Source of the DNA: CAVVFX01 sp963747535
GTDB lineage: Bacteria; Acidobacteriota; Terriglobia; Bryobacterales; Bryobacteraceae
Assembly (NCBI GenBank): GCA_963747535.1
Contig: CAVVFX010000003.1
Location: forward strand, 62,001-126,000
DNA length: 64,000 nt
Reading direction: 5' to 3'
The notes beneath the pieces were generated by a model, which had not been told where the DNA came from, did not search any database, and saw only the letters and a program-made list of their open reading frames with translations. The translations under genes were made by a program, and so were the position numbers. Positions 9,008 to 15,814 of this stretch are shown here, one piece after another. The stretch's first letter is position 1. Every line of letters begins with the position of its first letter.

Positions 9008-10723
9008 ATGAGTGCACGCTCTCAAACGGAAAGTAGTTCAATCTCTTCAGTTATTCGTACGAATCTCTCCGGGTACGATCTGCTGAATAATCCGCGGCTC
9101 AACAAGGGCACCGCCTTTACGGAGGAAGAACGCGACGCATTTGCCCTTCATGGATTGCTGCCACCCCACGTGGGCGTCCTCGAGGACCAGATGGAACGCC
9201 GTAAAAAGGCTCTGGCGAATCAGTCCTCGTCCTTCGGCAAATACTCTTACATGCGGGATCTCCAGGATACGAATGAGACTCTATTCTATGCGCTGATCGC
9301 CCACAACATTGAAGAATTGCTTCCGATCGTTTATACGCCGGCAGTAGGCGAGGGTTGTCAGCGCTTCAGCGAGATCTGGCGTAAGCCGCGCGGCCTCTTC
9401 ATCAGCTATCCCAACAGACATCGTATGGAACAAATGCTTGCCGACCGTCGCTACGATCAGGTGCGCTGCATCGTAGTCAGCGACGGCGAGCGAATCCTCG
9501 GACTCGGGGACCAGGGAGCAGGCGGTATGGGAATTCCCATCGGCAAGATGGCGCTCTACACTGCGCTTGCGGGAGTCCATCCCGAACACTGCCTGCCCGT
9601 GCTCCTCGACGTGGGTACTGACAATGAGGAGCGGCTCAACGACCCCATTTACATCGGCTGGCGGCATCACCGGGTTCGTGGACAGGAGTATGACGATTTC
9701 GTTGAAGCCTTTGTCTCCGCGGTGAGACGCCGGTGGCCGCACGTGCTTCTGCAATGGGAGGATTTCGCCGGCTCGAATGCGGCACGCCTGCTGGCCCGCT
9801 ACCGCGATCGGTTGTGCACGTTCAACGATGACATTCAGGGAACAGCCGCCGTCACCACTGCCACTATTCTCGCGGCTGTCACTGCTACAGACATTCCGCT
9901 CAAAGAGCAGACGATTGTGATCCTCGGGTTTGGTTCCGCGGGTATGGGGATAGCGAATCTGCTGCTCGCAGTTATGAAGGAGGATGGTTTGAGCGATGCG
10001 GAGGCCTATAAACGGTTCTATGCGGTGGACCGTTACGGGTTGCTGATCGAAGGCGGCAAAGATATTCGGCCTGAACAGCGGCCTTTTCTTAAGAAGAACG
10101 CCGATCTGGAAGCGTGGAAACGGTCGGGCACGGAAGAGATAACTTTGCTGGATGTCGTGCGCAATGCCCAACCGAATGTTCTTGTCGGAGTTTCGGGGCA
10201 GCCGGGCGCGTTCACGGAGCCAGTCGTGCGTGAGATGGCAAGGCATGTGGATCGCCCGGTCATCTTTCCGCTGTCCAATCCCACCAATCGCGCCGAAGCC
10301 ACCCCGCAAGATATTCTCAGCTGGACTGACGGACGGGCAATAGTCGGCACGGGCAGTCCGTTCGATCCGGTGAAGATCGGCGGCAGGTCGATCCACATTA
10401 CGCAGACGAACAACTCCTACATCTTTCCGGGTCTTGCGCTCGGCATCCTCGCTTCAAAAGCAACCCGCGTATCGGATGCGATGATTATGGCCTCTGCAAA
10501 ACAGCTTGCCGCGCTGTCTCCAAACCGGCAAAATACGGATGCCGGCCTGCTGCCCCCTCTCGCTGACTCGCGAAAGCTCGGTCTGGTGATAGCGGAGGCA
10601 GTCGGAAAACAGGCCATGGCGGAAGGAATAGCCGGAATTGCTGATGAAGAGTCTTTCGCAAACGAACTCCGCGCATACGTATGGCAGCCGGTCTATTTGC
10701 CATATGAAAGGTCGGCGTCCTGA
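9008..10723 (+). CDS. maeA: NAD-dependent malic enzyme
   Basis: A 571-residue cytoplasmic enzyme that oxidatively decarboxylates malate to pyruvate. The length and motifs are those of the large malic enzymes: YTPAVGEGCQRFS, the malate-binding SDGERILGLGDQGAGGMG, the metal-binding QWEDFAGSNAARLL followed by FNDDIQGTAAV, the dinucleotide loop GFGSAGMG, and PLSNPTNRAEATPQD near the C-terminus. The start is the ATG at 9008, preceded at good spacing by GGAGGG; the longer open frame upstream contains no family sequence. It stands alone, converging on the chloroperoxidase-like gene, and probably feeds pyruvate and NADH when C4 acids are abundant. Confidence 0.95.
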   Translation: MSARSQTESSSISSVIRTNLSGYDLLNNPRLNKGTAFTEEERDAFALHGLLPPHVGVLEDQMERRKKALANQSSSFGKYSYMRDLQDTNETLFYALIAHNIEELLPIVYTPAVGEGCQRFSEIWRKPRGLFISYPNRHRMEQMLADRRYDQVRCIVVSDGERILGLGDQGAGGMGIPIGKMALYTALAGVHPEHCLPVLLDVGTDNEERLNDPIYIGWRHHRVRGQEYDDFVEAFVSAVRRRWPHVLLQWEDFAGSNAARLLARYRDRLCTFNDDIQGTAAVTTATILAAVTATDIPLKEQTIVILGFGSAGMGIANLLLAVMKEDGLSDAEAYKRFYAVDRYGLLIEGGKDIRPEQRPFLKKNADLEAWKRSGTEEITLLDVVRNAQPNVLVGVSGQPGAFTEPVVREMARHVDRPVIFPLSNPTNRAEATPQDILSWTDGRAIVGTGSPFDPVKIGGRSIHITQTNNSYIFPGLALGILASKATRVSDAMIMASAKQLAALSPNRQNTDAGLLPPLADSRKLGLVIAEAVGKQAMAEGIAGIADEESFANELRAYVWQPVYLPYERSAS

Positions 10724-10780
10724 TCCTTCCCGGGCGTCAATTATCCAGCCTCGCGCGAGCCGTCGTTCTGCCAGGTACTG

Positions 10781-10813
10781 GCTGGCGGCACCTGTTCTTA
10801 CAGGCCCGCCAGC
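10781..10813. terminator. Bidirectional hairpin between convergent genes
   Basis: The two-part stem GCTGGCGG/CCGCCAGC (10781-10788 with 10806-10813) encloses CCTGT/ACAGG with a TCTT loop. All 13 base pairs are perfect. It lies between the malic enzyme stop (10723) and the hydrolase stop (10914), the expected place for a shared transcription stop. There is no clear T tract, so function is inferred from structure and position. Confidence 0.5.
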
Positions 10814-10913
10814 AGCGAGAACAATCTTGAAATCGTCCATCGGGACAGCGCCGCCAGTGGAAGTGGTGTCGCGAAGCTCGCACTGGCGGTGGATTGCAAT
10901 GGCGTCCGCCCGC

Positions 10914-11750
10914 TTAGGCTGCCATCTGCTTTTTCTGAAGAAATGCAAGAAGTTCCTCGTTGATGACATCCGCATGGGTGGTACATAGTCCGTGCGGCGC
11001 ACCCGCGACAACCTTCAGCCTGCCGTTTTTGACTAACTTTGCGCTCAGTCTACCCGAATCGTCGATCGGCACGATCTGATCGGCGTCTCCCTGAATCACA
11101 AGTGTCGGGACATCGATTGTCTTGAGATCTTCAGTTTGATCCGTTTCCGAGAAGGCCTTGATGCAGTCATACGCACCGACGATCGAGGATTGCATCCCCT
11201 GCAACCAGAATGATTCCCGAGCTCCCTCGGAAACTTTCGCTCCCGGTTTGTTATAGCCATAAAATGGAAGGCTCAGGTCTCTGAAGAACTGAGAGCGGTC
11301 TTTGACCACACCGGCCCGGATATCATCGAAAACCGACAGCGGCAAACCGCCGGGATTCTTTTCCGTCCGGAGCATCAGCGGGGGAACGGCGGAAATCAGA
11401 ACGACCTTGGACACGCGCTTCTCGCCATGCCGCGCGATGTAGCGGACAACCTCGCCTCCGCCGGCGGAATGACCGACCATCGTTGCATCTTTAACATCGA
11501 GATGGTTCATGAGCTCCGCCAGATCGTCTGCGTATTGATCCATGTTGTTGCCCTGCCAGGTCTGGCCTGAGCGTCCGTGGCCTCGGCGATCATGGGCGAT
11601 GACACGATAGCCTCGTTGCCCGAGAAACAGCATTTGCGAGTCCCACGCATCGGCACTCAAGGGCCATCCGTGCGAGAAGGTGATGACCGGTCCCGATCCC
11701 CAGTCCTTGTAGTAAATAGAGGTTGCATCTTTCGTAGTAAACGTGTTCAT
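10914..11750 (-). CDS. Alpha/beta hydrolase, non-haem chloroperoxidase type
   Basis: A 278-residue cytoplasmic alpha/beta hydrolase of the cofactor-free haloperoxidase/esterase group. The nucleophile elbow GHSAGG holds Ser95, the acid lies in QGDADQIVP (Asp224), and the histidine is in GAPHGLCTTH (His253). FSHGWPLSADAWD supplies the oxyanion region and IAHDRRGHGRSG is the family signature. Such enzymes can perhydrolyse acetate, but the natural role is generally ester hydrolysis. I place the start at the ATG at 11750, with AAGGAG upstream; the extra 16 residues of the longer frame lack homology. It is a single gene. Confidence 0.92.
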   Translation of the reverse strand: MNTFTTKDATSIYYKDWGSGPVITFSHGWPLSADAWDSQMLFLGQRGYRVIAHDRRGHGRSGQTWQGNNMDQYADDLAELMNHLDVKDATMVGHSAGGGEVVRYIARHGEKRVSKVVLISAVPPLMLRTEKNPGGLPLSVFDDIRAGVVKDRSQFFRDLSLPFYGYNKPGAKVSEGARESFWLQGMQSSIVGAYDCIKAFSETDQTEDLKTIDVPTLVIQGDADQIVPIDDSGRLSAKLVKNGRLKVVAGAPHGLCTTHADVINEELLAFLQKKQMAA

Positions 11751-12192
11751 TGTCTTTCTCCTTAAAGGTTTTGAATTATGAGGACCGACCCACGCCAAGG
11801 CGCAGTCCGGCCGGTTCTCAAGTGGCGGCAGGAACGTACGGAAAAGTCTTTAGGATCAAGAGCAGTTGGCGTGCCACTTTCGGGCCATTCCGATCCTCGG
11901 CCCGGCGATCACAGCGTCGCGGAATCCCGAATCCGGCTGCATGCTCGAGCCGGCCGAACGAACGTCCTGACCTGGCGCGTACCTCTCCGCTGGCTGGACT
12001 CGTGAAACCGGCTGATCTGCGGCCGGTCCGCCTCACCTCCGGAGCTTTGCGGAGCAAAGGAACGTCGCCGGATAAAATATGTCTAAGGATATGCAGCGGG
12101 ACGCGCGCTGCCACACTGCGTGGTCATCGAGGCCGACCGATGCAACGCCTCGGGAACCGGTAGATCTTCCACACGAAGGAGACTTGAATCGC
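11751..12192. other. Divergent intergenic region
   Basis: About 440 bases between the hydrolase and the ACT protein. Both ribosome sites (AAGGAG) are visible at its two ends. The open frames inside overlap on both strands and match no family. No convincing promoter boxes were identified. Confidence 0.4.
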
Positions 12193-12606
12193 ATGCCGAA
12201 GATGAAAGAGTTTACAGTAACGATTGAAGACACACCGGGCGCGCTGGGGAAGTGCTTCCTCTCTCTGGCGGAGCGTGGCGTGAACATCCTGGCTTTTCAA
12301 TCGTATGTAGAGGACGGCGAGAGCCTCGCGCGATTACTGGTGGACGATCCAGCCGGCGCTAAGGCAGTGCTGGGTGGTCTAAGGATGATCTTCGAGGAGA
12401 CGGAAGTCGCCGTAGTCAGGCTCGCGCACCGTCCAGGTGAATTGGGCCGTGCAGCCTTGCGGTTGGGCGAAGAGCAGATCAACATTGACTACTCCTACTG
12501 CGGACTGGAACCCGGGTCGACGCGTGCGCTGGTGGTCGTCGGGGTCGAAGACAACCTTACCAAAGCCGCGAACCTGCTGGACGAGTTGGCCGTCGGAGAT
12601 GCGTAA
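12193..12606 (+). CDS. Tandem ACT-domain protein
   Basis: A 137-residue protein with two ACT-like small-molecule-binding modules: MKEFTVTIEDTPGALGKCF opens the first (about residues 4-65) and EVAVVRLAHRPGELGRAAL the second (about 72-135). The DxPG and RPGEL turns are where amino acids usually bind. No catalytic domain is fused, so it is likely a free-standing amino-acid sensor or regulator. The start is the ATG at 12193, with AAGGAG about ten bases upstream; the open frame extends to 12079 but that part lacks homology. There is no operon partner. Confidence 0.8.
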   Translation: MPKMKEFTVTIEDTPGALGKCFLSLAERGVNILAFQSYVEDGESLARLLVDDPAGAKAVLGGLRMIFEETEVAVVRLAHRPGELGRAALRLGEEQINIDYSYCGLEPGSTRALVVVGVEDNLTKAANLLDELAVGDA

Positions 12607-12959
12607 GCCTTATGTCTGGCGTGCCAGCAGCCTGTGGCAGAAGTCTCAAGCCTTGTACGACTAATAGTCTGAACCTTTGCGGGTCGCGAAGAATTGTGGA
12701 TGCCCTTTGCCTGCCGTAGGGCAGACCATCGTTTGTTGTGGTCCGGGGCACCCTCTGGGTCGGCTGCGCAGCAGCCGTTTTTGCGGCTTGCCGCTATACC
12801 GTGTAGACCTTTGGCCTACATCGGCTTCCGCCACAGGCTGCAGGCCCTTGTGGAAGCGCGCCAAGTCATGAATTTGCGGCGCGTGCCCAGATCGGCAAAC
12901 CACCAGCGTCGCGTGCGCAAGCTGCGGCCATCTTGCCGGGTACGGTAATCCCTCGTTGC
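12607..12959. other. Intergenic region with repeat copy
   Basis: No gene recognised. It contains one copy (12719-12743) of a repeat whose better-formed partner lies at 15481. A cysteine-rich reading (CGAC...CASCG) around 12873-12930 is not in an open frame with a start. The region separates the ACT gene stop from the PQQ dehydrogenase stop. Confidence 0.45.
12719..12743 (+). repeat. Dispersed repeat, degenerate copy A
   Basis: Twenty-five bases beginning GGGCAGACCATC and ending TTGTGGTC match 15481-15505 with one difference. The right arm of the hairpin is altered here (TGGTCCGGGG in place of TGGTCTGCCC), so the stem is weak. The two copies bracket the PQQ dehydrogenase and cytochrome c genes in the same orientation. 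Confidence 0.7.
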
Positions 12960-14567
12960 CTACTCGATCTTGATCTTCGGCGCCGGCATTTGCTGCTCCG
13001 GTTCAAACAGGCCAAACGAAAATATGGCGGTCGCCGAAGCAATCGCCACATACTGCTTGCCGTCAACCGCATAGGTTATGGGCGATGCGGTCAGACCCTC
13101 TCCCATCGCGAAATGCCAGAGATCCTTCCCAGTCCGGGAGTCGACAGCAATGAGCTGGCCTTGATCGTCGCCGAAAAAGACCAGGCCGCCGGCTGTGGAG
13201 ACCGTGCCCGACCAGGCTTCAGCCGTAGGAGTTACCACCGGATGCTCCCACTTCTTCTCGCCCGTTTTTGGATCGTAGGCACGCAGGAAGAATTGGCCGA
13301 TCTCAGCGGGCTTCGGGCCCGCACCACCCCCGGAGAAGTTCTTTTTCGGCTCTGGCTCCATCGACGAACTGGTATAGACGTCGCATTGCTCCAGCGTCAT
13401 CACGTAAAAGAGACCTGTCTGGGAATCAAACGAGGGCGACATCCAGTTGGTAGCTCCGCGGACGCTCGGACAGATCCGGTTACCGGTCGGCGTAGGATTT
13501 TTGCCTGGCACCAGAATCGGGCGGCCCTGGGCATCGATTCCGCTGGCCCAATCGAGCTTTTCCACCAGCGCAGTAGCGTTCAGGTACTCGCCCGTCACTC
13601 GGTCGAGAACATAAAGAAAACCGTTGCGGTTCGCGTGCAACACGAGTTTGCGCATCCGCCCGCCGTAAGGAAGATCCACCAGCACCGGCCACGCCTGCGC
13701 ATCCCAATCATGCGTGTCGTGGGGCGTGAACTGGAAATGCCACTTGATCTTCCCGGTGTTGGCATCGAGCGCCAGCAGCGAACAGGAGTAGAGATTGTCG
13801 CCGCCGCGATCTACTCCGTAGAAGTCCGGCCACGGATTGCCTGTCGTCCAGTAGACCGTGTTGAGATCGGGATCAAACGTGCCGGAGAGCCATGTAGCAC
13901 CGCCCCCGTAGTCGATCAATTTGCCCCAGGTCTCTGAGCCAGGCTCGCCTTTTTGAGGAATCGTGTATGTGCGCCACAGTTCTTCGCCGGTTGAAGCTGA
14001 GAGCGAAGCGATATATCCGCGCATCCCGGTGTCACCGCCGGCGACTCCGACCAGCACCTGGTCTTTCAAGGCCAGCGGCGCCGCCGAAGCGAAGAGCCCG
14101 TCTTCGACGTTACCGTATTTCTTCTCCCAAAGGACCGCTCCCGTCTGCCGGTCGAGTGCGACCAGGTGAATGTCCGCGGTCACGAAGAAGACCCGGTCGC
14201 CGAGTATCGCGGCGCCGCGATTGACGGCTTCCTTCTTGGATCGCGTGTCCTTGTACTGCCAGATCAGGCTGCCGGTCCGGGCGTCTAGAGCCTGCACTTC
14301 GTTGGTGTTTGTGACGTACATGACGCCGTTATAGACGATCGGGTTGGTGCGGAGGCCATTCGCCTTGGGAATATGATGCACCCACTTTGGCACCAGCGAA
14401 CCGGCGTTGGCGACGGTGATCTGTTTCAACTGGCTGTGGCGCTGCCCCTGGTAATCGCCGGCGTAAGTCAGCCAGTCGTTCGCGGGTCCGCGCAGGATGT
14501 CCTCATAGCGAACCTGTGCCGGGGCCACGACCGTGAGAGCTGTCAATAGCAAACCAATCCGCATCAT
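12960..14567 (-). CDS. PQQ-dependent dehydrogenase (quinoprotein)
   Basis: A 535-residue periplasmic eight-bladed propeller enzyme with a Sec signal (about residues 1-18, ending VAPAQ). The propeller W-motifs are clear: ALDARTGSLIW, ALDRQTGAVLW, ALDANTGKIKW and AVDSRTGKDLW. The active-site region carries TTGNPWPDFYGVDRGGDNLY and TPHDTHDWDAQ, where this family places metal ligands and the catalytic Asp. The adjacent Cys-Cys disulfide of classical methanol/ethanol dehydrogenases is not visible, and no cytochrome domain is fused. Electrons probably pass to the di-haem cytochrome whose gene overlaps this one by four bases upstream. The substrate, an alcohol or sugar, is not determined. Confidence 0.9.
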   Translation of the reverse strand: MMRIGLLLTALTVVAPAQVRYEDILRGPANDWLTYAGDYQGQRHSQLKQITVANAGSLVPKWVHHIPKANGLRTNPIVYNGVMYVTNTNEVQALDARTGSLIWQYKDTRSKKEAVNRGAAILGDRVFFVTADIHLVALDRQTGAVLWEKKYGNVEDGLFASAAPLALKDQVLVGVAGGDTGMRGYIASLSASTGEELWRTYTIPQKGEPGSETWGKLIDYGGGATWLSGTFDPDLNTVYWTTGNPWPDFYGVDRGGDNLYSCSLLALDANTGKIKWHFQFTPHDTHDWDAQAWPVLVDLPYGGRMRKLVLHANRNGFLYVLDRVTGEYLNATALVEKLDWASGIDAQGRPILVPGKNPTPTGNRICPSVRGATNWMSPSFDSQTGLFYVMTLEQCDVYTSSSMEPEPKKNFSGGGAGPKPAEIGQFFLRAYDPKTGEKKWEHPVVTPTAEAWSGTVSTAGGLVFFGDDQGQLIAVDSRTGKDLWHFAMGEGLTASPITYAVDGKQYVAIASATAIFSFGLFEPEQQMPAPKIKIE

Positions 14568-15364
14568 TTCTTTGCCTCGATTGGACGAGCGCTCTGCCGG
14601 CTCAAAAAAGCGAGCAGGTCGTCGAGTTCGTGCGTCGTGAGCCGCTTTCCATAATCTTTCGGCATGGGCGAACCCTTTGCGAGAGTAATCTCCTGGATAT
14701 CCGACATGGACAGCAAGTGCAGATTCCCGTCAGCGTCCTGTAATTGGACTGAATAGTTTGAAACGTTGCGGGCCACGCCCTGGAGCACTGTACCCTGGCG
14801 CAGAACCACTTTTGCCATGCGATAGCCTGCGGCACCGCCGGCATCCGGATCCAGGATATCCTGCCGAAGCTGGGGCAGCGGCCGGATTGCCCCGGCATTG
14901 GTGAGGTCGGGACCCAGTTTTCCGCCTCTACCCCGGATGCTGTGGCACCCGCTGCAGCCGGCCTTGCCCCAGAACAAGGCTTCACCCGTCGCCGGGTCAC
15001 CTGGCACAACCGTCTCGATAGCCGGCGCGGTCAGTGAACGCACGTAAGCCACGACCTGCCAGAGCTGGTCTTCATTGAGAGCGGCAGCCGGCATGCCTCC
15101 GGCTGGAATGCCTTTCTGAATAACCTTGTAAAGCACGTCCTCGTCAACCGGATGCCAGTAAATCCGTTCCCTCAAATTTGGCCCTCGGCCGCCCTGACCT
15201 TCAGCGCCGTGACAAGCGGCGCAGCCGCTGGCGAACAACAGGTGTCCGGCCTCGATGGCCACCGGGTCGCTGATAAGACGATGCCCGGGTTTGTCTTTCT
15301 TCTCCTCGTGCTGAGCAGCCAGCGGCACCAATCCTGCCAAAAACACAACTGCGGTGCGGTACAT
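14564..15364 (-). CDS. Exported di-haem cytochrome c
   Basis: A 266-residue periplasmic protein with a signal peptide (residues 1-18). It has two cytochrome c modules: CAACH at 48-52 with the Met region AGGMPAA, and CSGCH at 137-141. Residues 165-235 form a beta-rich stretch (VVLRQGTVLQGVARNVSNY) like that in membrane-bound sugar dehydrogenase cytochromes of Acidobacteriota and Planctomycetota. The last codons overlap the PQQ dehydrogenase start by four bases (ATGA), so the two are translationally coupled, and this protein is the probable electron acceptor. It lies first in the operon. Confidence 0.9.
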   Translation of the reverse strand: MYRTAVVFLAGLVPLAAQHEEKKDKPGHRLISDPVAIEAGHLLFASGCAACHGAEGQGGRGPNLRERIYWHPVDEDVLYKVIQKGIPAGGMPAAALNEDQLWQVVAYVRSLTAPAIETVVPGDPATGEALFWGKAGCSGCHSIRGRGGKLGPDLTNAGAIRPLPQLRQDILDPDAGGAAGYRMAKVVLRQGTVLQGVARNVSNYSVQLQDADGNLHLLSMSDIQEITLAKGSPMPKDYGKRLTTHELDDLLAFLSRQSARPIEAKK

Positions 15365-15480
15365 ATCCAGCTAGTCTACCAACTGAAGCGCGACCACCGG
15401 CGACAGCGGCTCGCGTCGATTTGGCGCTCGATGACATCGAGGAGTTGCAAAGCGAATGAGGCCTGCCTTGGGGCAGACCA

Positions 15481-15510
15481 GGGCAGACCATCGTTTTTTG
15501 TGGTCTGCCC
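15481..15510. repeat. Dispersed hairpin repeat, copy B
   Basis: GGGCAGACCA at 15481-15490 and TGGTCTGCCC at 15501-15510 form a perfect ten-base-pair stem around a T-rich ten-base loop. The left 25 bases match 12719-12743 with one difference. GGGCAGACCA is also repeated directly upstream (from about 15471). The size and structure resemble a REP-type palindrome. It lies upstream of the cytochrome c/PQQ pair. Confidence 0.75.
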
Positions 15511-15644
15511 GCCTGCGGAGCAGCCCGCTCATAAAAAACAAAACCGCGTAACTGAGCATATCTGCACTGAATTGCACTTACATCCATGCTCCTAAGTCAC
15601 GCCGGAGTTTTATAATAGAAGTGTAAGACAAGGAGCTCAGTATT

Positions 15645-15794
15645 ATGTATTGGGTTATCGCATATTGCGTGCTTGTCGCATCGGGTTTCTTCTACTGTGT
15701 GATTCATGATCACGGAGCAGAGCGTCGTGGGGTAGAGAAGCACACGACGATACCGACCCACTTGACCGCTAAATCAAATCGTAGTGGCCGGTGA
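15645..15794 (+). CDS. Small membrane protein, 49 residues
   Basis: The frame begins ATG at 15645 and ends TGA at 15792-15794. AAGGAG stands nine bases before the start, and a perfect TATAAT lies at 15611-15616; no good -35 box was found at normal spacing. The product begins MYWVIAYCVLVASGFFYCVI, one hydrophobic helix, followed by a charged, His- and Arg-rich tail. It would be a single-pass inner-membrane peptide of unknown function. It sits between the cytochrome c and ADOP permease genes, convergent with the latter. The ribosome site and -10 box are the support; no family is recognised. Confidence 0.55.
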   Translation: MYWVIAYCVLVASGFFYCVIHDHGAERRGVEKHTTIPTHLTAKSNRSGR

Positions 15795-15814
15795 TCACCA
15801 CCCGACCTGACCCT

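Noticed and set aside
9281..10396. 371-codon frame on the minus strand
   Set aside because: It lies opposite the malic enzyme gene and has no family features.
12870..12935. Zinc-ribbon-like reading CGAC...CASCG
   Set aside because: The frame has a stop directly before it and no start or ribosome site. Two CxxC pairs can arise by chance, so I do not call a gene.
12933..13937. 334-codon frame on the plus strand
   Set aside because: It lies opposite the PQQ dehydrogenase, whose propeller repeats are unmistakable. The reverse product has no recognisable domain.
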